From contig NC_058501.1 in NCBI RefSeq assembly GCF_020382885.2, positions 18,906,001 through 18,970,000 on the forward strand: a stretch of 64,000 nt of DNA. The letters are read 5' to 3'. A model generated the notes under the pieces. That model searched no databases and had not been told where the DNA came from. It worked only from the letters and a program-made list of their open reading frames with translations. Positions 38,237 through 54,914 of the stretch are shown piece by piece; position 1 is the stretch's first letter, and the number at the start of each line of letters is the position of its first letter. A program made the position numbers and the translations under genes. The stretch comes from Scatophagus argus (taxonomy: Eukaryota > Chordata > Actinopteri > Scatophagidae).

Positions 38237-38371
38237 CTTTTCTCAGGCACTAAAATGTTATTCAGTCGAGAGGAGGAAAGTTTTATTAGCTAAAATTTAT
38301 CAGTAGGGTTAAGGCATCATCTTCATTTGACCGTTAACAACTTTCAAAATCGAATGTTACCTTGCAGCCCA

Positions 38372-38672
38372 AGCTAGCTAGCTAACAATATAACGAGATA
38401 GCTAACGTTAACTACCTTAGTTCGTGTAATTTTAAGAAGTTTCCGAATAACACCAACTAAATATAAACAATAACGTTAGCTGCTTCATTACCTGAGATAC
38501 CCGGATATCTCCTTGGTGTGCTGGTCTTCGACAGAGCCTTCACAGTAATGACAGAGGATCCGATAGGCTTCACTTGTAGTTAAAACTACACACCGCTAGA
38601 AGCTACCCAGCTAGCTAGCTAGCTAGCAGCTAACCGGCTAAATTTAATATCAGTTATGTAATGTTAGCTGTG
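38372..38672. promoter_or_regulatory. Cluster of GCTAGC / GCTAACGTTA palindromic words near the med18 promoter
   Basis: Within 300 bases there are AAGCTAGCTAGCTAAC, GATAGCTAACGTTAACTA, TAACGTTAGC, CCAGCTAGCTAGCTAGCTAG and ATGTTAGCTG. The cluster spans the inferred med18 non-coding exon, so it is promoter-proximal. A regulatory role is inferred from position and from a similar cluster beside ppp1r8. Confidence 0.45.
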
Positions 38673-39374
38673 TTAATGCCGTTCTAAACCTCTCAATTTT
38701 AAGTTACTGGAGTGGAGTGGCAAATATCTGCGAAAATAAAGACTCGTGTAAAACAAAAATAACCAATCCCTCGCTTTCGTTTGTTCTTCTTCGTCTTCTT
38801 CTACTTCTTCGTTGGTTTTCACTGGCGTTATTCATCAAACATGTTGATTACCGCCTACCGCTGGACTGAAAACGCACCCAATATTATATCTAATCTAACT
38901 ATATTAAAACGGAGGGTAAAGTTTTTATCCATCCCTCGTTTCATTCCCTCATAGCAATATCCAGCTCAATCTAGGCTTTGGGAGGGCCTGAAAGCCTCCC
39001 CAAACAGTCTTTGCATTTGATCTTCACCAATGACCACAATATGCCAAACTTTCTTGCAGCATCTACAACAACTATTTGACTGATCTTCATGATTTGCATC
39101 TCTTTCATTCTCTTTACAGCCTGTTTGCAATGCTTCTTGACTTCCACCATACTTATTACATTTGAGTTTATTTGTACTTTGTCCCCTACTGCACATCTCT
39201 TCTTCACATTTACTCTGATTCACTCATCCTCTTGCATCAACATTATATAGAACTCCTGCGGCACCATTTACAGGAACTCTTCCATTTCGAGGAAAACATG
39301 ACACTTGATTACCTCTTCACTTAATTCCAAATCTTTTTTAGCTGTGTCTGTGTCACACATCTAACATTTATTAT

Positions 39375-39760
39375 AATAATAATAACTTTATTCATATAGC
39401 ACCTTTCAAAAACGGGTTTCCAAAGTGCTGAACAATCATTAAAAATACACATACATACACATAATAGCCAGTCTGTAAAAGTGTGTTTTGTGATTTAAAA
39501 GAAGTCACTGACCTTGTAAGCCCCATCTCCTCCAAAGCCAAGGGGCTCTGACAGCAAAAGTCTTGTCCTTTTATTTTGACTTAGGAGTCAAAGCTGAGGT
39601 TTGAGTGAAATATAACACAGAGTTTTTGACTGGTGGACAGATGACGAAGACTGATTGGTGTTTGGGAATGTGGAGGGCTAAACAGCATAATTTCTGTTTT
39701 TGAATTGTTGAGTTGAAGAAAGTTTTGGGCCATCCAACAGTTTACATCACTGAGACAGTC
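39375..39760. mobile_element. Probable old interspersed repeat fragment
   Basis: ATAATAATAACTTTATTCAT is followed by ATAGCACCTTTCAAAAACGG and CAAAGTGCTGAACAATCATT, the wording of a common teleost repeat as I remember it. The rest of the block is diverged, so the boundaries are approximate. Confidence 0.5.
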
Positions 39761-40493
39761 GGTGGCACTTCTTTTTACATCAGTTAGCTTGACCTTCTTT
39801 AACCTTACTCATGATTTCATGACAAATTCAAAATCTGTTGCTTCCAGTCAGTTTTGTTTGAGTCAGCTGGGTTTCCGTTTAATTTCTATCATGACATCTC
39901 TGCTTTTCCTCCCCCTGTTCCTTTCCATTGCCTCATTCAAACTGATTCACCTCCAGTTTCTCTCCTTCCGCCCACCCCTGGATTTTTTTTTTGTTTCGTT
40001 TTGTGTTTTTTTACATAGTGATTTGCAAAACCCTCAGGCACATTACAGCCACCTACAGGAGCACAGTTTGTACCTATAGGGCAAGTCATGAAAGAAATAA
40101 TTTATAACATTTTCCTACTTAGCATGCTATTAAATACCTGTTTCAAGGTAAAAGTCCTGATTGCAAAATTTCCCTCTATTAAAGCCTATCTGTAGGCTAC
40201 CAAAGCCATATTCTCTCATACATATATATATAGATATATCTACATCTACATAGATATAGATCTAGATTATAGATCTAATTTTAATCTACAGCCAAACTTC
40301 TTTGCATGCGCAGCTTGTTAGCTTACACTGAGATGTGTCAAACATGTAACAAATTGGGCAAGTACTGTGCGGTCTTGTTGATGCAACTTGTTTTCAAACA
40401 GCGATAACTGATCCCTTAGAAGGCAAAATATGCTTTAAAAATATCAAAGTAAAAGTGATCTTTGTACTCATACCGTTGAAATATTGTGTATTT

Positions 40494-40518
40494 ATGTGTG
40501 TGTGTGTGTGTGTGTGTT
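40494..40518. repeat. (TG)n microsatellite
   Basis: About twelve TG units in the med18 to Ig-receptor intergenic interval. Confidence 0.93.
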
Positions 40519-41231
40519 GTAATGCTTTCTAATACAATTTACAATGTAACTGTGTCATATACCAATGAAACGCTTGCCAGTTCATAAATGGTTAACTTCA
40601 AAGCTAAAGGGCACAGCTATGAAAGAAAACAAGACTGTTGGAAAAAGAGAGTAATAATTGGGTACTTTAGAGGAAAAGAGAAATATAAAAAAAAGTCCCT
40701 GTTCTTTCAGTGTTAATATGGCATCCTACTGCAGAGCTGAAGTGCCACCATAAATGTCATGTGGAAACAGTGAGCTTACTGGATAGGTGAGGCTCATGTT
40801 AGTCTCATTCAGTGCGCATAGCTGATACTCCTGCACAGTTTAATCTATAACAAAATCTAACAACATAAATGTAGTGGAGTAAAAACTACTGTATTTCCCC
40901 ATAAAATGCAGTTAAGTAGAAAAGTTCCTTTGGAAGGTGAGTAAACTTGTGTTTTTTTAAATAAAGTTAAATCTAATCTCTGCAAATAACTACAGCTGTC
41001 AAATAAACGTAGTGGAGTAAAATAGTGCAATATTTCTCTTTGGCTTGTGATAAAAAGTACATTACATTACACAATCAGTTCTTATCAGTCAGCACTCAAA
41101 GTTTGGAAACGTCCTAAAATACCCAGCGCTTCAAAGTCACAAACATTCTTTTAATGAAACATTTTTTGTTTTCTCAATCATATAATATCGGAGGTGCACT
41201 CTGTGTTCATTATGGACCATTTTTATTTAAT

Positions 41232-43102
41232 TTAATGAACACCTTCCATATATATTTCACTGTACACACAATCAGTGCAGGGCTTATCACAGTTTTCTGT
41301 CTTAGTGGGTCTGATGACAAGTGATGAATAAACCACGGCCGTCCCTTCCTCCTCCGCCTGCAGTAAAGAAGAAAGAAATGTCACCACCCGAACAAGACAA
41401 CGCACATGCTTGCTCACTGCCGCATGTTCAGTTGCATTTGGTTACCCCATCATCAGTATATAATGCTTACCCCGTCATTCAAGTCGCTGGAAAAAAGGCG
41501 CACAGGAAACGCTTCAAAAGGTAGAAACAGAAACAGAATCATCAGCCACACACAAACTTGCCTCACCCAGCGTCACATGTGAAGCTCTGTTTCAAGGCAG
41601 TGGGCCACAACGACCAACGAGAAATAAACAGGAAGTTTAATAAGACAAAGAGCTACCTGCTTGCAATGTTGATCTGAGATACAAACAAATTAAAAGTGCC
41701 ACAAAAACAAGACATGTGACCGCTGCTGACGTTCCGTAAAGAAGAATCGGATATTTGGGCCCTGTAGATGCACCTGTAACACCAAAAAACAAAAGAACTG
41801 CTAGTCTTTCTTATCCAGGTCATGAGCTTTTTAAAGAGAGATGAGGCGAAACACCCACCTGTTGTTTTGCTGAAAACATTCGACGGACTGCGAGTGCTGT
41901 CGGCTGTGCTGTATCCATCAAACATCTGTTTTCTGCTGCAGTTTAAAAACCTGTGTTGATCTACAGACACTGTCTTTGCGTCTGTCTCCACATCTGATGC
42001 GTTGTTTGATTTGATGTTACTGAATTTCGTGTCACACGTCACAACGCAAGAAACAGATGAATCCTCATGGTGATGTACTGTAAGACAACAAAAAGATTAT
42101 AAGTTTAAATTTAATTTTGACATAAATCATCGCATGTTTTCGTGTTATTTTCTCACCTGTAATTACACACAAGTTGATAGTAAGTAGCTTCTGTCCGTGT
42201 CCATCACATCCACTTGTCCAGCAGCTATATTTCCCAGCATCCTCTCTTTTGACATTTACTATGTGTACAGACTTGTTGGAATTCACAAAGTCAGATTCTG
42301 GTTTTTGGGCCGAGCTCCAGAGTGCAGTCGTGTTGCTTGTTTTAAAAGTCCACCATATGTTAGTCAGCCCACCCACACATGCATGAGTAAAATTGCTGCC
42401 TTCCTTAACGTACGATGTTTTAGTTTCTGTCGGAATTTCTGAAAAGAAAAGAAAATGTAGCATTTGCTTGACTAAAGCTTTGGCTTTGGCAAATGTATAG
42501 AAGTGGATACACAAGACGGTTGGGTACTTTATATATTCACTTATGAAATAAAATCGTTCTGACCTTGTTTCACACTGATGACTCTGTAGTCTTTATTCTG
42601 ACAACTGTCTTGAAAGCAGTTTTCACACCAGTAACGGCCTTCATCATCCTCCCTTAGATGATCAATGACCAAGGAGCCATTGTGCCAAACCTTTATTCTG
42701 GGATTTAAGGGTCGGTGATAGTATGGTAGCCCTTTCTTATCTTGAAAAAATATCCGGATTGAGCCACTACGTTCATCTTTCTTGTAAAACCATTTGAGGG
42801 AGTTTGAGTCACTTCTGTAAAGTCGACATGGTATCACGACTCGACATCCCAGTGAGAACTGAAGGTGATTTGTGGCTGCTAAAATACAAGTTTTCTGTTA
42901 TACACAGACAATAGCTTGAAAAGTGCAAAAAAAATTAATAATGTAAAGCCAGACAGCAGAAGCTTCCTAAAACTGTATTTTTACTACAGTGTAAAATAAG
43001 TGTTTTAGTCGGTTACTTACTGTTTCCTGAGGCAAAACAAGAGTTCCAGATCATCAGTAGCAAAGTAAAGCTTTTTTGCATTTTCATTCTTGAGGTAATC
43101 AT
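41232..43102 (-). CDS. ITIM-bearing two-domain Ig-superfamily receptor (family not identified)
   Basis: Seven exons are inferred: 43021-43102, 42564-42878, 42157-42438, 41859-42077, 41657-41773, 41471-41511 and 41232-41357; 393 residues. All junctions are GT-AG and exons 1-5 end in phase 1, as usual for Ig genes. Residues 1-27 form a signal peptide (FTLLLMIWNSCFASG). Domain 1 is V-like: cysteines, KWFYKK, and REDDEGRYWCENC. Domain 2 has THACVGG, NIWWTF and REDAGKYSCW. A Ser/Thr/Asn-rich stalk follows, then a membrane helix (TSAAVTCLVFVALLICLYL). The tail has VVYSSL at Tyr362, a fit to ITIM [SIVL]xYxx[ILV], and CVYSEI at Tyr384, one residue short of ITSM TxYxx[VI]. An inhibitory leukocyte receptor is inferred. 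CD300-like, DICP or other teleost receptor families are possible; the 41-base exon has a weak acceptor and is the least certain part. Confidence 0.8.
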
Positions 43103-44168
43103 GTCTGTGAAGAAATGCAGACAATAGTGAACACAAAGAAACACCCCCTCAATGCCACTGCTCTTCAAAACGCAGATCAGAGATTCTGCATCACATCAGC
43201 AGGTTTTTTACATGTAAAATGAAATGACATATCGGAAGTGGTCCCACAGCTTCTGCAGAGGAAATTTACACTGGGTACTGCTCACCCACTCTTCTTCTGA
43301 TTGCGTGACATTAATAACGCTTTTTGTAGCAGTTTGGATGTGCAACAGCAACATAGAGGTGTCAGACAGTTTACACTTTCCATACATCTGTGAGATAAGC
43401 TGTAAATTATCTGCGTGAAACAAATAAACAAAGAAAGAATTGTCATTGTGCTGTTAAAGTAGTTTACTCATCTGCCAAGCTTTGACTTTAACTAGTTCTT
43501 ATCTTATCTTAACCAGAGTGTCTTGCAGTGACTGACCTACTTCACTTCATAAAATGTATGCTGATAAGTTCACAGATGTTTTAGAGCAGACACTGATAGA
43601 ACAACAGCTGGAAAGAACAACAATGGAAAAGTTTACGTTAGTCACACTGAGCGCAACAAGCTTATTAACGTTTACAGAAGATTTTCACCCGCTTGCTTCC
43701 CTCTTTAAAGGTTAGATAATTCTGACTTCAGTCTTGAAGAAGTTTAACACGACAACCCGTTGTGGTTTGAGCTCAACAAAGGCACGCACGTTCGTCAGTA
43801 ACGAGTGTGATTTCTCACGTGAAGGCGCCAACAGTTGCGGTTTGCACTCAATGCTGTTTATGCATCATAATTAAGGCTGTTTTATACACCAATGAGCTCA
43901 CTTGTAAATCAGTTGAAAAGAACAAAAGCTTATACTTAAACGTCTGTTCGTACTCTTTCACTGGCGTGGATTTCATGTTCTTAATAATAAATAATTTCTA
44001 ATTTAATATCCCTCCCTGTTGTGGGACAGGCCTGACCGAGCAGATGCCCCGCCCACCGTCCGGTGATTACGTCACACCTATCTTTTTCTGCATATTACCG
44101 TTTGCCATCTTTTACCTTCTGTCATCTGGAAAGAGGCTTTCCTCCAGCGGGACTCAGACGTCGCCGGG
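43103..44168. other. Divergent intergenic region between the Ig receptor and the P450 gene
   Basis: About 1.07 kb separates two start codons that point away from each other, so it should contain both promoters, possibly shared. No TATA box at a convincing spacing was found. Short ORFs here have no family character. Confidence 0.6.
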
Positions 44169-49925
<5,757 letters not shown>

Positions 49926-51482
49926 GTGTAAAGGGAAATAAATAACTGCAGGAAATTCTGGAAAATAGATTGTTCAGTTAGATGAAATTTGAGTTCAGGT
50001 ATCTTCATTTCCTGATAAGTCTTGACACTGATACATAATTTAGTTAATGATGAAACTTTAAACTCCTGTTGAATTTTTATTTTGTAATTATTTTCTCACA
50101 CTGGGCTAGTGTTTATGGTGCCATTGTTTCCCTTACTGTAAAAAAGAAAAATTTTAGGGCATTTAAGTAGCTTTGTAATTAGAAATGTTTCAAATAACAT
50201 TTTTATGTGTTCATTTGTGAATGAGTTATTCAGTGTATTTAATCCTCAGTTCTGAGCAGGCTTCTGGAGCCTGGAGCCTGTGACTGTCTTCCTCCCCCCC
50301 CCTCCATAAAGAGTGCTTAAAAATTAACAAAACGTAATCCCACTCGGTGAAAAGTTGCTTTCGGCCTCTTGTGAAAGTGATTTTGTCTGTGCCCCATGAA
50401 CCTGTTTATAACCAGAAAAGAGAGTCAACGGTCGTGTGAATGAGCAACATACATTTGGAGGAAAGGCAGTTAAAATCAGAGCCAGGACAATATGGCACTA
50501 TTAAACCACAGTCTAAAATCAGAGTTACGAGTCAAAAGTAATTCGTTTTTTTATTTACAGTCATATGATTACAAAATCCACACATCCACAAAGACAAGAA
50601 GTCACCAGTACAGTTTGCAAATGTGAAACACCCCGTCGGTCCTTGATGTCGAACCCAGACTTCACTCTGTGTAAACCTGTTAGCTGTTCACCAGTTCATG
50701 GCGGCCAGTCACATCTTTATGCTGCTACGCAAACACACAGTTCCTATGTCTCAAGTCAGTTCAAGGCAAAGAAAATATAAGTATACTGTATAAACGTCTT
50801 TGTTCTCTGCTGAATGTGACAGATGTTAACATGCTCCTTGAATATTAAAACACTAAATCCAAACCTTTACTAGTTTTTTCTTTTGCAGCAAAGTTGGCAT
50901 TTGTTACTGTGTTTCCAATTATGTTATATTCTGTTACTAACTTAACATAAAAAGCAAATCTGTGGTTATGATAGAAACTGACTTCATGTGTGGATCCTGA
51001 CTTTTCTGACTTCTCACAGTAAAATTTCTTATATAAAAGTCCTTGTTTTGCCCTTTTGTTTAACATCATTATCAAAATACAAAAGGAGTGAAAAAAAAAG
51101 TTCAAACGTGTTAAGTAGAAAAAAAAAATCTAACTTTACATCCACCACATCAAAAACATCCATGTAGCCTGTCACTCAGAGACAAACATATGACTGACTG
51201 CCAATCCGAGGATCAAACGCTCACTGCAGAGTCTTTTAAATTAATTTTGTTTGCAATCGAGACATCTGTTCTGTTTTCTGGCCGACCGCTCAGCTGTTGT
51301 ACATGTAATCTCGATGACAGCTTGTGACAGACCACAAGGAACTTCGTGTGCCTTTTCGAGGTGACAATGAGTAACAGAACAAATCTGGAGAAAACTGCAA
51401 AGTGAATGACTCAAACTCTGCCAGGTCACAGTCCCTGATGTATCCGCTAGTAACCTGAGAGTCAGCAGCTTTAAGAAACTGA
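49926..51482. other. Convergent 3' region between the P450 gene and ppp1r8
   Basis: Both flanking genes end here, so the region should hold two 3' UTRs. An AATAAA lies only about 12 bases after the P450 stop, near 49938, which may be too close to be the main signal. No further gene or clear repeat is seen. Confidence 0.65.
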
Positions 51483-54400
51483 TTAGATGAGTAGTGATGG
51501 GGTGGGTTTCTTGCCTGGCCAAGCTTCTTTGGCATACTTCTTTTTGCGTGGCTCGTTGTGGGTCTCTGGTAGGTAAGGGGCTGTGACAGGGGTGGGGTTG
51601 AGAGTGACAGGGGGCTGGGGAGCCTCTGGGGCAAGGTCCACCTCTGGTGCTGGATTGGGAAAGGGTAGAGGAAGTCCTCCCTGCATAGCAGCACCTCCTG
51701 GGGCCCCTGTTGGCTGGTTCTCATGACTGGTGGGAGGCAAGTCCCCATAGAGACCAGCGCTCAAGCTGTAGCCATGAATGCGTTTTGAAGCCAGGTCATC
51801 AAAACCCAGGGTGTTCTGACTTTCTGATCTACGTTTCTGCAGCAGGAATGACAGAATATTAAATTCACAAATCACACATTTTGCGCCTGACAACTGTGCA
51901 GGTCACACAGCTAACCCACTGAAAATTCTGCAAGGGTTGTATAACACCATATGAGTACACTACTTATTTTTGATTGAAACCAATCAGAACACAGATGCTC
52001 ATCAAAAGACGACAGGACAGGCCAACAGTTATTATTTTATTATAACGCTGTGACCAGACTGCCCAACACAGTAATACTTTGTAGCTGCTCAACTGCAACA
52101 TGCATCAAAATACAACTGAATCAGTTTTTAACTGACAAAAATCAAAGCTTACCTTGATGGGAATAACAGCAGTCTGCACCAGATTTCTAAAGCGTCCCAC
52201 AGAGGGGTCTATATCCTCTGTAAGTATTTAAAACAAAAGAGTTACTTCAGAGTGCATCTCAAAAGCAAATGACTTCAAATTTACAACAGGTCTATTTCAG
52301 CGTGAACGTTTCTCTGTGTGTTCCATAGCACTGCCTTCACTTTAGTTCATACCTGGGTTAATGATGGCGTCCTCCTCACTGAAGGTGACCCTGGAGTTCC
52401 TCCGTTTCCTCTTAGGCCTCTGGATTTCCAGGTTGCCCTCCTCAATCGTCAGTAGAGAGATGCGCTTGTTGTGAGCCGTGTTGAACTCTGTCAGGTTCTG
52501 GCAGGATGCAGACATGGGAAGAATAGTGTGTAATGTGGCTGCATTGATAAAGACATTTTTATGTTACAACATAACATCACACCAGACTGAGCAGAAAAAT
52601 AGCAGGTAGCTGCATAAAAATTGGGTAACTATAACGACTTGTTAACCGGTAAGGATAAACTGGTCTTTTAAACACTAGGGGGCAGATGTATAGATTATAC
52701 ATAATAACAGTTGTTCGGATGAAATGCTGTCAATTAAATTGCATCGTCTTCAATGCTATTCTTCTCTAGTCTAAAGATTGTTGGAGCAGGCATAAGTATC
52801 AATAAGCAAACAGATGTTTAACAGCATTTCTATATTTCTATATTCTCTTTTGGATAACTGTGGGAGTTGAAATTAAGATGAAATGAAGTTGAAATGCAAA
52901 CGTGTGCCCGTTTCCACAACGACTGAGATTTGTTGTTTATAAATCATGGAAAAAAAATGCCTATGCAGTTCTAGTTGTGAATCTGCACGTTTTAGAGTGC
53001 ACTGCAATCTATGAAGATAGATAGACAGATAGATAGATACTTTATTGATCCCGAGGGAAATTAAAGAACTAATTACAACAAAATGTTAAATATTACACTT
53101 CATAAACATATCTATAAAAATAACTAAAAAGGACAAAAAGACATTTCAAACATTGATGAGTCCAACAGCAGTCAACCTAAAACAGCAATTTCAGAATACA
53201 AAGGTGATAACTGAGACACAAGATACACCCATTTTCTCTTTTCTGTAGTTCACGTTCGAGGGCATTAGAATATTGTTATTATTAAAAACTAAATGTACCT
53301 CCAGCTCCGTCTCTTCCTCAGGAAGTCCAAGCAGTCCTTTTAGCTCCTCATCCTCTCCCGTTTTGCTGTCTCCTGTACCAGCGGTGCCTTGGGTTTGGGG
53401 TTTCTCTCTGATGGTGTAGGTCCGCGTTGAGGCCCCAAAAGATATTGTAGAGTCTATGGGAACCTGCTGAGGTTTGTGTGCCTCCAGACGAATGTGTCCA
53501 AGGAAAGTACCATGTGCTAAAACAATGATGATCAAATGAGGTTTGAATATGCTAGGACATGTTACTCACAGTTTTATAATGTTATGTCATAGTGGAATTG
53601 AATCAAACATGATTGACACCCAGTGACAAAAGATCTAACAATAATAGAATAACAATACTTTAAGATGGTCCCGTGAACCAGTCAAAGCATACATTTCTTC
53701 AGCGCCCGTGTCAACCCTTTCCAAACACTGATTCTAAATGTAAAATGAGTGTACAAGTATGATTCTGAATGATGTCTTACTGCTGTTGAGGTCTATGAGA
53801 AACACCCTTTTCAGGTGCTTGTGGTAGACCAGGGCAGCATGAACACGTGAGCATGACTGATGGTCGATGGTGAAGTCGCACCAGTCGGGGTTCCTCCCAA
53901 ACAGGTAGTACTTCTTCTCATCTATGATGAGTTTCTACAGACAGAAACAGTTTCAGTGAATCATGGCCATTAAAACAAAAACAAACTCTAAACGGTCAGC
54001 ACCGCCTCTGTGCCCCAGAGTCATAACTTAACAATGTTGCTTCCCAATGAAAAGCTTAAATCTCGGGGCTGATGCTGTTGTTGCACCGTTTGAAACCATG
54101 CAGCCATAGAAAATCCCATTTGTGCAGCACATCTGGGACAAAGTGGGCTGTCAGGCTCGTATCTGGTGCATTCAACTAACGTACCTCCCAAAACAGTAAG
54201 CATGCTCTTAAAGGACAATACATAACGTTAAGCTGATGGTAGGGCCCCCATGTTCAGTAGTAACTTCTTCAATCTTCCGGTTACCTCTATCAGTTTGTCT
54301 CCCTTCATCACGTCTAGATGGAGCCCCGCCGGCGGCTTGCCTGCCCTGGAAGAAAACAGTTTTGTGAACGTTTTAAAACGTATATATACAGTTCACACCC

Positions 54401-54904
54401 CCAGAATTTGTGCAAAATTGATTACAAGTGACAATGGGTGTCCTGGCTAGGCTGTTTGAGCGACATGGACCTCAAAGTTACAGTCAGTGAATGGATACAT
54501 CTTTTATTTCGTCAACTATTCACGTGTTGCTATCACAGATCAATACAAAGGCCAGACGTGTTATAGTGTCTTATCTTTTTCGCTGAACGACTTCCTATTT
54601 TAACATGCTAATTTAATGATGCACAGCATCTCCTCCAAACTCCATTGGTAAACTGTAGGCAACGCTAACGAGTTAGCCTACTAGCTAGCTCACCGCTAGC
54701 TGCTAACGTCAGCTGCAGCAATGTTAACTACAAACTCCTCTGAGCAAGGAGTGAGCCATAGGAATAACCATGTGGCCGATGTTTTGCTCATTTGCATCTG
54801 ATACTGCTTTACATACACACAATTACAACTTTAGCGTGTGTATTTTCTCACCATGATGGACAATCAAAAGGAGGAGGACTTTCTTTGCTTGTTTTAGTCG
54901 CCAT
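51483..54904 (-). CDS. ppp1r8: Nuclear inhibitor of protein phosphatase 1 (PPP1R8/NIPP1)
   Basis: Seven exons, 54852-54904, 54285-54345, 53781-53934, 53299-53516, 52353-52497, 52153-52217 and 51483-51836, encode 349 residues against 351 in human. The start MATKTSKESPPPFDCPSWAG precedes an FHA domain at about 39-110 (YYLFGRNPDWCDFTIDHQS, SRVHAALVYH, NSTHGTFLGH). It is followed by ELKGLLGLPEEETELE, a basic nuclear signal RPKRKRR (189-195) and the PP1-docking RVxF motif RVTF (198-201). A proline-rich stretch leads to the conserved C terminus KKYAKEAWPGKKPTPSLLI. NIPP1 holds PP1 in the nucleus, binds phospho-splicing factors such as SF3B1 through the FHA domain, and contacts Polycomb proteins. 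The gene diverges from themis2, about 2 kb away. No defects were found. A six-codon upstream ORF overlaps the start. Confidence 0.97.
53016..53066. repeat. (GATA)n plus adjoining teleost repeat tail
   Basis: GATAGATAGACAGATAGATA is followed by CTTTATTGATCCCGAGGGAA. That junction is characteristic of the 3' end of a common fish retroelement as I remember it. It lies in the intron between ppp1r8 exons 4 and 5. Confidence 0.7.
54662..54731. promoter_or_regulatory. GCTAGC/GCTAAC word cluster in ppp1r8 intron 1
   Basis: Seventy bases contain ACGCTAACGAGTTAGCCTAC, TAGCTAGCTCACCGCTAGC, GCTAACGTCAGC and ATGTTAACTA. It lies about 170-240 bases downstream of the ppp1r8 start codon. The vocabulary is the same as in the cluster beside med18. 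Confidence 0.4.
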
Positions 54905-54914
54905 CTTGCTTCAT
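54894..54914 (-). promoter_or_regulatory. Six-codon upstream ORF overlapping the ppp1r8 start codon
   Basis: On the minus strand, ATG at 54914 opens a reading frame of six codons that ends in TAA at 54894, inside the ppp1r8 coding sequence and in another frame. The ppp1r8 ATG lies 10 bases downstream with A at -3 and G at +4, the stronger context. It acts only if the transcript starts upstream of 54914, which the sequence cannot show. Confidence 0.45.

Larger units (their letters stand above)
38237..41231. other. med18 upstream region and gap to the Ig-receptor gene
   Basis: The part nearest med18 probably holds its 5' UTR exon (donor at 38492) and promoter, with a cluster of GCTAGC/GCTAACGTTA words at 38372-38672. 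From 39375 to about 39760 the sequence resembles an old interspersed repeat, starting with AATAATAATAACTTTATTCA. A palindromic AT-rich patch of GATATA/AGATCT words lies at 40222-40292 and a (TG)n tract at 40494-40518. No gene is supported. Confidence 0.65.

Noticed and set aside
41357-41773. Direct splice from the membrane-helix exon to the last exon of the Ig receptor
   Set aside because: The phases do not fit: the joined frame loses the ITIM and stops after about 18 codons, so a small linker exon is preferred.
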